Source of the DNA: Plantimonas leprariae
GTDB taxonomy: Bacteria > Pseudomonadota > Alphaproteobacteria > Rhizobiales > Rhizobiaceae
Assembly (NCBI RefSeq): GCF_008802405.1
Contig: NZ_VZDO01000001.1
Span: 1 to 64,000, forward strand
Length of the DNA: 64,000 bases
Reading direction: 5' to 3'
Shown here in pieces: positions 42,143 to 51,250 of the stretch (its first letter is position 1; each line of letters starts with the position of its first letter). The translations under genes and the position numbers were made by a program. Under the pieces are notes generated by a model. It saw only the letters and a program-made list of their open reading frames with translations, ran no database searches and was not told the DNA's origin.

Positions 42143-43538
42143 GCCATGGGTGCGGGTTTCCGGCGGCGCGCCTTATTTCGAGACCGAGGACGGACGGCCG
42201 TGGACGCCGGTCGGGCACAACGAGGCCGTCGACTGGATCGACCTCGCCGGCCTGTTCCATCGCCGCGATCCCGGCGGCGTCGACCGCCATCTCGCGATGC
42301 TTCGCGCCAACGGCGTCACCAGCCTGCGGCTGATGCTGGAATACTCGCAAGGCTGGCATCGCTATTTCGAGCGCCCGGCCGGTTCGCCGGTGCCGGCGAT
42401 GGTGCGGCTCTGGGACGACCTCTTCGCGCTCTGCGAGCGCCACTCGATCCGCATCCTCCTGACGCCGTTCGACACGTTCTGGATGGGCCGGCGCTTCGCC
42501 CACCATCCCTGGTCGTGCCGGCAGGGCGGCCCGCTAGCCAGCCTGCGCGAGCTTTTGACTTCGCCGGAAGCGCGCCGCCTCACCAAGGCGCGCTTCGAGT
42601 TCGCGATCCGCCGCTGGGGCGGCAGCGCCGCGCTGTTCGGCTGGGATCTCATGAACGAGATCCATCCCGACCTGAACGGCGGCGAGGAAGCCGGGCTCGC
42701 CGATTTCGTCCACGACGTCGCGACGCATGTCCGAGGGCTCGAGATGCAGCTTTACGGCCGCTCGCATCCGCTCTCGGTTTCGGTCTTCGGCCCGCATCTC
42801 GACGGGCTGCACGGCGCAGCGCTCGCCGACCTCGCCTTCCGCCACCCGGACCTCGACTTCGCCACGACGCATCTCTACGAGCCGGGCACGATCGACGCGC
42901 CGAAGGACACGGTCGCGTCAGCGCTCGCCGTCGGACGGCTCGTGACGCGCGCGCTCGGGGAAATCCGCGACGGCCGACCGTTCCTCGATTCGGAAAGCGG
43001 CCCGATCCACACGTTCAACGATCGGCGGCGAACCCTGACGGAACCGTTCGACGACGAATACTTCCGCCATATGAGCTGGGCGCATCTGGCATCCGGCGGT
43101 GCGGGCAGCGGCATGCGCTGGCCCTATCGCCACCCGCATCGCCTGACAGCCGGCATGCACGACGCGCAAAAGATGCTCGCGCGGTTCTGCGGTCTCGTCG
43201 ACTGGCGGCGCTTTCGACGCGCGCCTCTCGGCGGGAGGGTCGAGGTCGCCGACGTAGGGGTCGCCGCCTTCGGCTGCGGCGACGAGGACCAGGCCGTGGT
43301 CTGGCTCCTTCAGACGGGACCGATCGGGAAGGACGGCCGCCTGTTCCCGGGCGTCGCCTCCCCCGTTCGGCTGGCGCTCCGCCACCAGCGTCCCGGCCGC
43401 TATTCGGTTGCCGCCTTCGACACGAAAGGCGGCGCGACGACGGAGTTCGAGTCGGAGACGGCGGAAAACGGTATCCTGACCTTCCGGACGCCTCCCTTCA
43501 GCACCGACCTCGCGCTCGCCATCCGCCTCAAACGGTGA
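42141..43538 (+). CDS. Cellulase-like (GH5-type, clan GH-A) glycoside hydrolase
   Basis: A protein of about 465 residues with a TIM-barrel glycosidase fold. The acid/base Glu is in WDLMNEIHPD, the nucleophile Glu in PFLDSESGPIH, and a beta-sandwich region closes the protein. The start is uncertain. A GTG at 42057 overlaps the glf stop (GTGA) but would translate a low-complexity leader through the hairpin; TTG 42141 or GTG 42150 begin at the conserved WVRVSGGAPYFE. No signal peptide is seen. Context suggests a glycan-trimming enzyme of the Galf island; substrate unknown. It overlaps the epimerase-like gene by 11 bases tail to tail. Confidence 0.78.
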   Translation: MPWVRVSGGAPYFETEDGRPWTPVGHNEAVDWIDLAGLFHRRDPGGVDRHLAMLRANGVTSLRLMLEYSQGWHRYFERPAGSPVPAMVRLWDDLFALCERHSIRILLTPFDTFWMGRRFAHHPWSCRQGGPLASLRELLTSPEARRLTKARFEFAIRRWGGSAALFGWDLMNEIHPDLNGGEEAGLADFVHDVATHVRGLEMQLYGRSHPLSVSVFGPHLDGLHGAALADLAFRHPDLDFATTHLYEPGTIDAPKDTVASALAVGRLVTRALGEIRDGRPFLDSESGPIHTFNDRRRTLTEPFDDEYFRHMSWAHLASGGAGSGMRWPYRHPHRLTAGMHDAQKMLARFCGLVDWRRFRRAPLGGRVEVADVGVAAFGCGDEDQAVVWLLQTGPIGKDGRLFPGVASPVRLALRHQRPGRYSVAAFDTKGGATTEFESETAENGILTFRTPPFSTDLALAIRLKR

Positions 43539-44409
43539 CGCGCCAGACGAACTCGCGGCTTTCGCCCGGCGGCACATGCAGGATGCCGGGCTTCTCGGCG
43601 AAGTCGCCGTCCCAGCCGACCTGGCTCGCCATCGAGAACCACGGCTCGATGCACAGGAACGGCGCGCCGCTCGGCTTCGACCAGATGCCGAGGTCCTTGT
43701 AGCCGTCCCAGGCAAGGGTGATCGCCTTGACCTCCCCGCCGTCGCGGCGGAGGGCGGCGAAGCGCACGCTGCGGCTCTGCACGTCCGGCAAGACGAGCGC
43801 GTCCTTGGCGAAAAGTTCCTCGCGCAGCGGCAGCCGGTCGCCCTCGAACGGCGTCGAAGGTTTCGGCGCGGCGAGCAGCCCGCCCTCGACCGACAGCACC
43901 GGTCCGGTTTCCGGCCGATCGAAGACGAGGACGTGGCTGTCCTTCGGCACGCCCTCCGCCAGCGGCCAGGCGAAGCCCGGATGCGCGCCGACCCCGCAGG
44001 GCAGCACTTCGTCGCCAGGATTGGTGACGCGCGAGGTCACGGTCAGCGTCGAGCCGGCGACCGCATAGATCTGCTCGAAGCGGAACGGATAGGGAAACGC
44101 TGCGCCAGCCGCCTCGCCGCCTTCCAGCCGGAGGACGGCCCGCCGGTCGGCGCGCTCCGTCCATTCGAAACGGCTGTCGCGGGCGAAGCCGTGCTGGGTC
44201 AGACGATAGCCACGGCCTTTCGCGTGCAGCGTGTCGTTCGCCAATCGCCCGACGATCGGAAACAGCACCGGCGCGCGGCGCGGCCACTCCTCGCCCGCCT
44301 GCCAGAGAAGTTCCGCCCCGGCCGCATCCCTGACGCTCTGCAGTTCCGCACCCTCGGCCGCGATCTCGACCGTGATGCCCTCCGCCGCGATGCGGTGCGT
44401 CTCGCTCAT
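43528..44409 (-). CDS. Aldose 1-epimerase family protein
   Basis: A 293-residue galactose mutarotase-like beta-sandwich. Visible family parts are WPRRAPVLFPIVGRLAND near residue 42, YRLTQHGFARDSRFEW with the first catalytic His, and GVGAHPGFAWPL with the second His; the C-terminal FLCIEPWFSMAS carries the expected catalytic Glu region. It is of the YeaD/LacX-like branch. It probably interconverts anomers of a free hexose for the island's sugar metabolism. It is divergent from the phosphohexomutase. Confidence 0.88.
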   Translation of the reverse strand: MSETHRIAAEGITVEIAAEGAELQSVRDAAGAELLWQAGEEWPRRAPVLFPIVGRLANDTLHAKGRGYRLTQHGFARDSRFEWTERADRRAVLRLEGGEAAGAAFPYPFRFEQIYAVAGSTLTVTSRVTNPGDEVLPCGVGAHPGFAWPLAEGVPKDSHVLVFDRPETGPVLSVEGGLLAAPKPSTPFEGDRLPLREELFAKDALVLPDVQSRSVRFAALRRDGGEVKAITLAWDGYKDLGIWSKPSGAPFLCIEPWFSMASQVGWDGDFAEKPGILHVPPGESREFVWRVTV

Positions 44410-44512
44410 GTCCCGACTTCCCCTTCCCGTTTCGGCCGGGTGATGAGATAGGGAGCCGGGCAAGCTTGTCTTCGCCGCCGCCCGTCCGAACCTACAAGGA
44501 GGCTGGAAACCG

Positions 44513-45919
44513 ATGTCGTCGCTGAAATTCGGCACCAGCGGGCTGCGCGGCCTTGTCACCGATCTCGTCGGGGAACCGAGCTTCCGCTGGGCGAGTGCCT
44601 TCCTCGCGCACCTCGATCGGCCGGACGCCGTCTTCGTCGGGCGGGACCTCCGCTCGTCCAGCCCGCAGATTGCGGCCGACTGCATCGCCGCGGCGCAAGC
44701 CGCCGGCGTCGAGGCGGTCGATTGCGGCGCGCTGCCGACTCCGGCGCTGGCGCTGGCCGCCATGAAGGCGCAAGCCCCCGCGATCATGGTGACGGGCAGC
44801 CACATCCCGGACGACCGCAACGGGCTGAAATTCTACCGGGCCGAAGGCGAGATCGGGAAGGACGACGAGGCCGGCATCCTCGCTTGCTTCGCCGAGATCG
44901 AGCGGGCATCGCCGGCACGAACCGACGCGACGTCCGCGGCGAGGACGCTCGATGCGCTGGAGCCCTATCGCCGTCGCTACGCGGACTTCTTCGGCGGCGA
45001 TGCGCTTTCGGGCCTCCGTATCGGCGTCTACCAGCATTCCACCGTCATGCGCGACGTGCTCGTCGATCTCATCGAAGCCTTGGGTGGAACGGCGGCGCCG
45101 CTCGGCCGCGCCGACAGCTTCATACCCGTCGACACGGAGGCGCACCGGCCGGAAGACGTCCGGCAGATCGCCGAGTGGGCGGCCTCCGGCGAGTTCGACG
45201 CCTTCGTCTCGGCGGACGGCGACGCCGACCGCCCGCTCGTCGCCGACGAGCACGGACATATCCTGCGCGGCGACGTGCTGGGCCTCCTGACGGCCCGCCA
45301 TCTCGGCCTTCGCACGATCGTGACGCCGGTGACATCCAGCGCCGCCGTCGACACGTCCGGCGTCGCGAGCCGGGTGGTGAGGACGAAGGTCGGCTCGCCT
45401 TTCGTGATCGCCGGCATGGTGGAAGCGGCCGCGCGCGGCGCGACCGACATCGCCGGCTTCGAGGCGAACGGCGGCTTCCTGCTCTATTCGCCGATCGAGC
45501 GCGACGGCCAGCAACTCGACGCGCTGCCGACGCGCGACGCCATGCTCCCGATCCTTTCCGTGCTGGCCGAAGCAAGGGCGAAAGGCGCTTCGCTCGGCGC
45601 GCTGGTCGACGGCCTGGAGGCGGGGCACGCGGCGGCGCACCGCCTGCAGGACGTGCCGGCCGACCGGAGCGGCCCGTTCCTCGACCGGCTCGCGAACGAC
45701 GCGGCCTGGCGCGCGAGCTTCCTCGCGCCGGCCGGCGTGGTGGCGGAGGTCGACGCGCTCGACGGCGTGCGCTCGGTTCTCGCGGACGGCTCGACCGTGC
45801 ATTTCCGCGCCTCCGGCAACGCGCCGGAACTGCGCTGCTACGTCGAGGCGGCGAGCACCGAGAAGGCGCGAGAGCTCCTGCAATGGGGCCTCGCCGCGGC
45901 GGAGAAGGAGGTCCGCTGA
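44513..45919 (+). CDS. Phosphomannomutase/phosphoglucomutase family protein
   Basis: A 468-residue alpha-D-phosphohexomutase. The phospho-serine loop is VTGSHIPDDRNG (about residue 95; the common form is T-x-S-H-N-P), the metal loop VSADGDADRPL, the sugar-specificity loop GFEANGGFLL and the phosphate-binding loop RASGNAPELRCY. It moves phosphate between C6 and C1 to make hexose-1-phosphate for nucleotide sugars. Mannose or glucose preference is not certain; GFEANGG is of the phosphomannomutase/NoeK-like kind. It ends the glycan island. Confidence 0.88.
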   Translation: MSSLKFGTSGLRGLVTDLVGEPSFRWASAFLAHLDRPDAVFVGRDLRSSSPQIAADCIAAAQAAGVEAVDCGALPTPALALAAMKAQAPAIMVTGSHIPDDRNGLKFYRAEGEIGKDDEAGILACFAEIERASPARTDATSAARTLDALEPYRRRYADFFGGDALSGLRIGVYQHSTVMRDVLVDLIEALGGTAAPLGRADSFIPVDTEAHRPEDVRQIAEWAASGEFDAFVSADGDADRPLVADEHGHILRGDVLGLLTARHLGLRTIVTPVTSSAAVDTSGVASRVVRTKVGSPFVIAGMVEAAARGATDIAGFEANGGFLLYSPIERDGQQLDALPTRDAMLPILSVLAEARAKGASLGALVDGLEAGHAAAHRLQDVPADRSGPFLDRLANDAAWRASFLAPAGVVAEVDALDGVRSVLADGSTVHFRASGNAPELRCYVEAASTEKARELLQWGLAAAEKEVR

Positions 45920-45995
45920 TCGGCCCTTGCGCGCCGGCCCTGCCGCGTCCATGAAGTCGGCCGGAGCCGTTCATCGTATGGGAAGGACCTGAGCC

Positions 45996-47108
45996 GTGCA
46001 GTCTCGTGCCGCCGTCGCCTGGGAGGCGAAGAAGCCGCTGACGATCGAGACCATCGAGATCGAGGGTCCGAAGCCGGGCGAGGTTCTGGTGGAGGTGATG
46101 GCGACGGGCGTCTGCCACACGGACGCCTACACGCTGTCCGGCCTGGATTCGGAGGGCAAGTTCCCGGCGATCCTCGGCCACGAGGGCGCCGGCATCGTGC
46201 GCGAAGTCGGCGCAGGCGTCACGACGCTGAAGCCCGGCGACCACGTCATCCCGCTCTACACGCCCGAATGCCGCAACTGCAAAAGCTGCCTGTCGCGGCG
46301 CACCAACCTCTGCACCGCGATCCGCGCGACGCAGGGCCAGGGCGTCATGCCGGACGGCACGAGCCGCTTCCGCTGCTCCACGGACACCGTGTTCCACTAC
46401 ATGGGCTGCTCGACCTTCTCAAACTTCACCGTCCTGCCCGAGATCGCGCTCGCCAAGGTCCGCGAGGACGCGCCGTTCGACAAGATCTGCTACATCGGCT
46501 GCGGCGTCACCACCGGCATCGGCGCGGTGATCTATACGGCGAAGGTCTGGCCCGGCGCCAACGTCGTGGTGTTCGGCCTCGGCGGCATCGGTCTCAACGT
46601 CATCCAGGGTGCCCGGATGGTCGGGGCCGACAAGATCATCGGCGTCGATCTGAACCCGGCGAAGGCCGAGATGGCGCGGAAGTTCGGCATGACCGACTTC
46701 ATCAACCCGAACGAGGTGGGTTCGGACAAGGTGGTGCAGGCGATCGTCGACCTCACCGGCGGCGGCGCGGACTTCTCGTTCGACGCGACCGGCAACACGA
46801 ATGTCATGCGTCAGGCGCTGGAGTGCTGCCATCGCGGCTGGGGCGAGTCGATCATCATCGGCGTCGCGGAAGCCGGCCGCGAGATCGCGACGCGGCCCTT
46901 CCAGCTCGTCACGGGGCGGGTCTGGCGCGGCACGGCCTTCGGCGGCGCGCGGGGGCGCACCGACGTGCCGAAGATCGTCGACTGGTACATGGAAGGCAAG
47001 ATCAACATCGACGACCTCATCACCCACGTCATGCCGCTGGGTGAGATCAACACCGCCTTCGACCTCATGCACGAGGGCAAGTCGATCCGATCCGTCGTCA
47101 CGTTCTAG
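45996..47108 (+). CDS. frmA: S-(hydroxymethyl)glutathione dehydrogenase (class III alcohol dehydrogenase)
   Basis: A 370-residue zinc medium-chain dehydrogenase that oxidises the glutathione adduct of formaldehyde to S-formylglutathione with NAD. Catalytic-zinc Cys is in GVCHTDAYT and His in GHEGAG. The structural zinc site is [15 protein letters not shown], and the NAD fold starts [14 protein letters not shown]. The [17 protein letters not shown] sequence is class III specific. GTG start with GGGAAGGACCT before it. The S-formylglutathione hydrolase follows after a toxin-antitoxin insertion. Confidence 0.96.
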   Translation: MQSRAAVAWEAKKPLTIETIEIEGPKPGEVLVEVMATGVCHTDAYTLSGLDSEGKFPAILGHEGAGIVREVGAGVTTLKPGDHVIPLYTPECRNCKSCLSRRTNLCTAIRATQGQGVMPDGTSRFRCSTDTVFHYMGCSTFSNFTVLPEIALAKVREDAPFDKICYIGCGVTTGIGAVIYTAKVWPGANVVVFGLGGIGLNVIQGARMVGADKIIGVDLNPAKAEMARKFGMTDFINPNEVGSDKVVQAIVDLTGGGADFSFDATGNTNVMRQALECCHRGWGESIIIGVAEAGREIATRPFQLVTGRVWRGTAFGGARGRTDVPKIVDWYMEGKINIDDLITHVMPLGEINTAFDLMHEGKSIRSVVTF

Positions 47109-47129
47109 GGCACCGGGCTTCGGGACTCC

Positions 47130-47160
47130 TTGCTCGGGAATTGTTGTCGGCACATATAAT
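47130..47160 (+). promoter_or_regulatory. Candidate promoter before brnT
   Basis: A perfect -10 hexamer TATAAT (47155-47160) lies directly before the brnT GTG at 47163, with TTGCTC (47130-47135) at a long 19-base spacing. The transcription start would fall at or after the start codon, so the transcript may be leaderless or this is coincidental. Confidence 0.35.
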
Positions 47161-47162
47161 CC

Positions 47163-47435
47163 GTGCAGATCAGCTTCGATCCTGCCAAGCGCGACCGCAT
47201 ACTCGCCGAGCGCGGCCTCGATTTCGCCGATGCGGCCGAGGTCTTCGCCGGGCTGACGCTGAATCTACGCGACGAGCGGTTCGACTACGGCGAGATACGG
47301 TTTCAGACTTACGGAACTCTCGCAGGGCGGATCGTGATGGTCGTGTGGACGCCGCGAGGCGACACTCGCCACGTGATCTCGATGAGGCATTGCCATGAGC
47401 GGGAAGCACGAAGAGTCCGGAGCCACCTGGGTTGA
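47163..47435 (+). CDS. brnT: BrnT family type II toxin
   Basis: A 90-residue DUF497 ribonuclease toxin. The family core is FDPAKRDRILAERGLDFADAAEVF near the N-terminus, then DERFDYGEIRFQTYGTLAGRIVMVVWTPRG and RHVISMRHCHEREARR, which carries the catalytic-type Arg/His. Length is usual for BrnT. GTG start without a clear Shine-Dalgarno. brnA overlaps by 41 bases, the normal brnT-brnA order. It sits between the two steps of formaldehyde detoxification, so it was probably inserted there. Confidence 0.9.
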   Translation: MQISFDPAKRDRILAERGLDFADAAEVFAGLTLNLRDERFDYGEIRFQTYGTLAGRIVMVVWTPRGDTRHVISMRHCHEREARRVRSHLG

Positions 47436-47670
47436 TCCCGACGATGCGCCGGAATGGACGGACGAGATGTTCGAGCGTGCCGACCTCTACGAAGGGGGCA
47501 GGCTGATCCGTCGTGGCCGTCCGCCGGCCGAGCACCCGAAGCGGCGCGTGACGCTCCGCCTCGACGAGGATGTCGTCGCGGCGCTGCGTGCCAGCGGGCG
47601 CGGCTGGCAGACGCGCGTCAACGGCGCCCTGCGCGAATGGATCGCCCGGCAGGGCGGCGATCACCCCTGA
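47395..47670 (+). CDS. brnA: BrnA family antitoxin
   Basis: A 91-residue DUF4415/COG3514 antitoxin. The N-terminal acidic part (DPDDAPEWTDEMFERAD) is the toxin-binding region. The C-terminal ribbon-helix-helix RRVTLRLDEDVVAALRASG should bind the operon's own promoter and repress it. The start lies inside brnT, as is normal for translational coupling. It ends 39 bases before fghA. Confidence 0.9.
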   Translation: MSGKHEESGATWVDPDDAPEWTDEMFERADLYEGGRLIRRGRPPAEHPKRRVTLRLDEDVVAALRASGRGWQTRVNGALREWIARQGGDHP

Positions 47671-47709
47671 ATCTTCCGACGCATCCCTTCCCCTTCCGAA
47701 AGAGAACCG

Positions 47710-48543
47710 ATGGAAACACTCTCCACCGCGAAGGCGCATGGCGGCGTGCAGGGCGTCTATCGCCACCAGTCGCGCGTCACCGACACGGCGATGACCTTCG
47801 CGGTCTTCGTGCCGCCGGGCGGCGCGGAGCGCAAGCTGCCGGTGGTCTGGTTCCTGTCCGGCCTGACCTGTACCCATCAGAACGCGATGGACAAGGCCGA
47901 GTACCGCCGCGCCGCCGCCGAACTCGGCCTGATCGTCGTTCTGCCGGACACGTCGCCACGCGGGCAGGGCGTGCCGGACGATGAAGACTGGCGGTTCGGC
48001 TCGGGTGCCGGCTTCTATCTCGACGCGACGGAGCGGCCCTACGACCGGAACTACCGGATGTATTCCTACCTGACCGACGAACTTCCGGCGCTGGTCGCCG
48101 TCAATTTTCCGGCCGACATGACACGGCAGGCGATCACCGGCCACTCGATGGGCGGCCACGGCGCGCTGACCATCGCGCTGAAGCACCCGGACCGGTTCCG
48201 CAGCGCCTCGGCCTTCGCGCCGATCGTGCAGCCGACCACGGCGGGCTGGTCGCGGCCGGCCTTCGAGAAATATCTCGGCCGCAACCCGAAGGCGCACCGC
48301 GCCTACGACGCGACGCTCCTGATCGAGGACGGCCACCGCTTCCGCGAGTTTCTGGTCGATCAGGGCGACAAGGACTCGAATCTCGACGACGGCCTGCGTC
48401 CCTGGCTCCTGAAGGACGCCTGCGCCAAGGCCGGCATTCCGCTGACGCTCAACATGCGCGAAGGCTACGACCACTCCTACAACTTCGTCTCGACCTTCAT
48501 GCCGGACCACTTGGCCTGGCACGCCGAGCGGCTGCGGGAATGA
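47710..48543 (+). CDS. fghA: S-formylglutathione hydrolase
   Basis: A 277-residue esterase-D-type serine hydrolase that releases formate and glutathione after the frmA reaction. The nucleophile is in GHSMGGHGA (about residue 148), the Asp in DQGDKDSNL, the His in YDHSYNF, and the early FLSGLTCTHQNAM is diagnostic. Length is standard. It lies 39 bases after brnA and its stop overlaps the cyclase start by four bases, so the cyclase is translated with it. Confidence 0.96.
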   Translation: METLSTAKAHGGVQGVYRHQSRVTDTAMTFAVFVPPGGAERKLPVVWFLSGLTCTHQNAMDKAEYRRAAAELGLIVVLPDTSPRGQGVPDDEDWRFGSGAGFYLDATERPYDRNYRMYSYLTDELPALVAVNFPADMTRQAITGHSMGGHGALTIALKHPDRFRSASAFAPIVQPTTAGWSRPAFEKYLGRNPKAHRAYDATLLIEDGHRFREFLVDQGDKDSNLDDGLRPWLLKDACAKAGIPLTLNMREGYDHSYNFVSTFMPDHLAWHAERLRE

Positions 48544-49733
48544 GCGCCGCCGCGGCGCGGCCGACGCTGCCGGACATCCTCGCCTGGATCGTGAGCCAGG
48601 GCCTGTCGGCAACCGAGCCGGAGGCTTTCCTCGCCGGCCTCGGATCGCGCATCGCCGGCCTCGTGCCGCTCGACCGCCTGTCGATCGGCGTGCCGACGCT
48701 GGATCCGAACACGAGGGGAGCCAGCGTCACCTGGACCAGCGACGGCGCGGTCCGGCAGGATTTCTCCGCCTACGGTCCGGAAGGCGAGGCGGAGTTCCGG
48801 AAGTCGCCGATCTACTACGCCCGCGAGAACGACCTCATGCAGGCGAACTGGAACCTCGGCGGCGGCGAAGGACTCGCCGACTTTCCGTTGCTCGCGACCC
48901 TGGCGGCGGACGGCCTCAGCCACTACGCGCTGCGGCTCTTCGCCTTCCCGAACGAGCCGTACATCAACGGCATGGCACTCAGCTTCGCCACCCGCCGCTC
49001 CAACGGCTTCTCGTCCGAGGACCATGCCGTCATCGACGCACTGCTCCCGACGATCGCCCTCGCGGTCTATCGCATCCTGCTTTCGGAAATCTCGTCCGAG
49101 ATGCTGCGGGTCTATGTGGGTCCGCGCACCAGCGAGCGCGTCCTCGCCGGCGCGGTGCACCGGAACGAGGGAGAGGCGATCGAGGCGGCGATCCTCTTCG
49201 CCGACCTGAAGGGTTTCACGGAGCTCTCCGAAGCGCATCCGGCCGAAATGGTGGTCGGCCTCCTGAACGAGCATTTCGACGTGCTCGACGCGCCGATCGC
49301 CGAGCATGGCGGCGAAATCCTGAAGTTCCTCGGCGACGGGCTCCTCGCGGTGTTTCCGCTCGACGGCGACGGCACGGCCGCCTGCGGCCGGGCGCTGCGC
49401 GCCGCACACCACGCGCTCGTCGCGACGGCCGAGCTGAACCGCCTGCGTGCCGCGACCGGCCGGCCGGCGATCGACCTCGACATCGCCCTCCATGTCGGCG
49501 AGGTGTTCTACGGCAATGTCGGCGCGGCGCGGCGGCTGGACTTCACCGTGATCGGCGCGGCGGTGAACCTCGCCAGCCGGATCGAGCAGCTCTGCGACCG
49601 GCTCGGGCGCAACCTCGTCCTGTCGGAGAGTTTCGCCCGCCAGTGCGGCGTGCCGGCCGTGCCGCTCGGCCGCTTCGAGTTGAAGGGCATCCGGGCGGCG
49701 CAGGCCGTATTCGGCATCGACGGCGGCGAGTAG
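48540..49733 (+). CDS. Class III adenylate/guanylate cyclase
   Basis: A 397-residue soluble nucleotide cyclase. An N-terminal GAF-like sensor region (about residues 1-185) precedes the catalytic domain. Metal-binding aspartates are in FADLKGFTEL (about 222) and LGDGLLAVF, and the transition-state Arg region is VIGAAVNLASRIEQL. No membrane helix or signal peptide is seen. The start codon overlaps the fghA stop (ATGA), linking cyclic nucleotide synthesis to formaldehyde oxidation. Whether it makes cAMP or cGMP cannot be read reliably. Confidence 0.9.
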   Translation: MSAAAARPTLPDILAWIVSQGLSATEPEAFLAGLGSRIAGLVPLDRLSIGVPTLDPNTRGASVTWTSDGAVRQDFSAYGPEGEAEFRKSPIYYARENDLMQANWNLGGGEGLADFPLLATLAADGLSHYALRLFAFPNEPYINGMALSFATRRSNGFSSEDHAVIDALLPTIALAVYRILLSEISSEMLRVYVGPRTSERVLAGAVHRNEGEAIEAAILFADLKGFTELSEAHPAEMVVGLLNEHFDVLDAPIAEHGGEILKFLGDGLLAVFPLDGDGTAACGRALRAAHHALVATAELNRLRAATGRPAIDLDIALHVGEVFYGNVGAARRLDFTVIGAAVNLASRIEQLCDRLGRNLVLSESFARQCGVPAVPLGRFELKGIRAAQAVFGIDGGE

Positions 49734-49740
49734 AAGCGGT

Positions 49741-51174
49741 TCAGACCGCCGGCCAGATGTGGTGCTGCGGGCCTTGCTTGTCGAAGCGATGGTAGGTGTG
49801 GGCGCCGAAAAGGTCGCGCTGGCCCTGGACGAGGTTCGCCGTGCCGCGGGCCCGGCGGTAGTCGTCGAAATAGGATAGGGCCGCCGCCAGCGCCGGCACC
49901 GGAACGCCGGCGAGCGCGGCTTTCGAGACGACGCGGCGCAGCGCAGCCTGCCCCTTCGACACGCGTCCCGAGAAGGTCGGCGTCTGCAGGAGGTTGATCA
50001 CCGTCTCGCCCGTCTCGTAAGCCTTGGCGATGTCGTCGAGGAAGCTCGAGCGGATGATGCAGCCGGCGCGCCAGATGCGCGCGATGACGCCGAGCGGCAG
50101 GTCCCATTTCCATTCGAGGCTGGCCGCCGCCATGATGGCGTAGCCCTGCGCGTAGGCGATGATCTTCGCCGTTTCCAGCGCCTCCTCCAGTTCGGTCAAG
50201 CCTTCGGCATCCGCCTTGAAGGTCGAGGCCGGCAGGTGGGTCTTCGCGTCGGCGTAAATCTTCTCGACCTCCGCCCGCTCCTCGCGCCGCGAGGAGACGC
50301 CCCGCGCCGAGACGGCGGATTCCAGCGTCGTCGCGCCGATGCCGAGCTTCTGCGCCTCGATCACCGACCAGCGGCCGGTGCCCTTCTGGCCGGCTTCGTC
50401 GACGATGACGTCGACCAGTGGCTTGCCGGTCTCCTCGTCCGTCTCGGCCAGCACCGTCGCGGTGATCTCGATTAGGTAGGAGGAGAGGCCCCGCGTGTTC
50501 CAGTCGGCGAAGACCTTGGCCATATCGGGGGCGGCCATGCCGGCGCCATCGCGCAGGATGCCGTAGATTTCGGCGATCATCTGCATGTCGGCATATTCGA
50601 TGCCGTTGTGGATGGTCTTGACGAAATGCCCGGCCCCGTCGGTGCCGAGCCAGGCGACGCAGGGAACGCCGTCGTATTTCGCCGCGACCGGCTCGAGGAT
50701 CGGCTGCAGGCGCTCCCAGACCGCCTTGTCGCCGCCGACCATGATCGAGGGCCCGTGCCGCGCGCCCTGCTCGCCGCCCGACACGCCCATGCCGACGAAA
50801 TGGATGCCCGAACCCTCCATCGCCCGGTTGCGGCGAACCGTGTCGTTGAAGTCGGCGTTGCCGCCGTCGATCACGATGTCGCCTGCGTCGAGCAGCGGTT
50901 TCAGGTGCTCGATCTGCTCGTCCACCGGCTTACCGGCATTCACCATGATCAGGACGACGCGCGGGATCTTCAGCGAGGCGACGAAGCCTTCCAGCGTTTC
51001 CTCCGGGTGGAGGTTGGCGGCGAGGTCCGGGTTGTCGTCGCGGACCCCGAACGCCTTCGACGTGGTGCGGTTGAAGAGCGCAGTGGCGAACCCTTCCTCC
51101 GCGATGTTCAGGGCCAGCATCGCCCCCATCGTGCCCATGCCGATCACGCCGATATCGGCTTTGGAATCACTCAT
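49741..51174 (-). CDS. gnd: 6-phosphogluconate dehydrogenase (NADP, decarboxylating)
   Basis: A 477-residue pentose-phosphate pathway enzyme producing ribulose-5-phosphate, CO2 and NADPH. The nucleotide fold is IGVIGMGTMGAMLALNIA; DGGNADFNDTVRR, GGEQGARHGPS and the catalytic Lys in GHFVKTIHNGIEYADMQ are intact, as is the C-terminal HxWPAV-type ending. Length is normal. The start at 51174 was chosen because residues upstream do not fit the family. It converges on the cyclase. Confidence 0.97.
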   Translation of the reverse strand: MSDSKADIGVIGMGTMGAMLALNIAEEGFATALFNRTTSKAFGVRDDNPDLAANLHPEETLEGFVASLKIPRVVLIMVNAGKPVDEQIEHLKPLLDAGDIVIDGGNADFNDTVRRNRAMEGSGIHFVGMGVSGGEQGARHGPSIMVGGDKAVWERLQPILEPVAAKYDGVPCVAWLGTDGAGHFVKTIHNGIEYADMQMIAEIYGILRDGAGMAAPDMAKVFADWNTRGLSSYLIEITATVLAETDEETGKPLVDVIVDEAGQKGTGRWSVIEAQKLGIGATTLESAVSARGVSSRREERAEVEKIYADAKTHLPASTFKADAEGLTELEEALETAKIIAYAQGYAIMAAASLEWKWDLPLGVIARIWRAGCIIRSSFLDDIAKAYETGETVINLLQTPTFSGRVSKGQAALRRVVSKAALAGVPVPALAAALSYFDDYRRARGTANLVQGQRDLFGAHTYHRFDKQGPQHHIWPAV

Positions 51175-51250
51175 CGCCACTTCCCCCTTGGGCTCGTTTC
51201 GAGGGTTAGTTTCGCTCGGGCTTTGCGTCAACGGCGGGGTTCGGCGGGCG

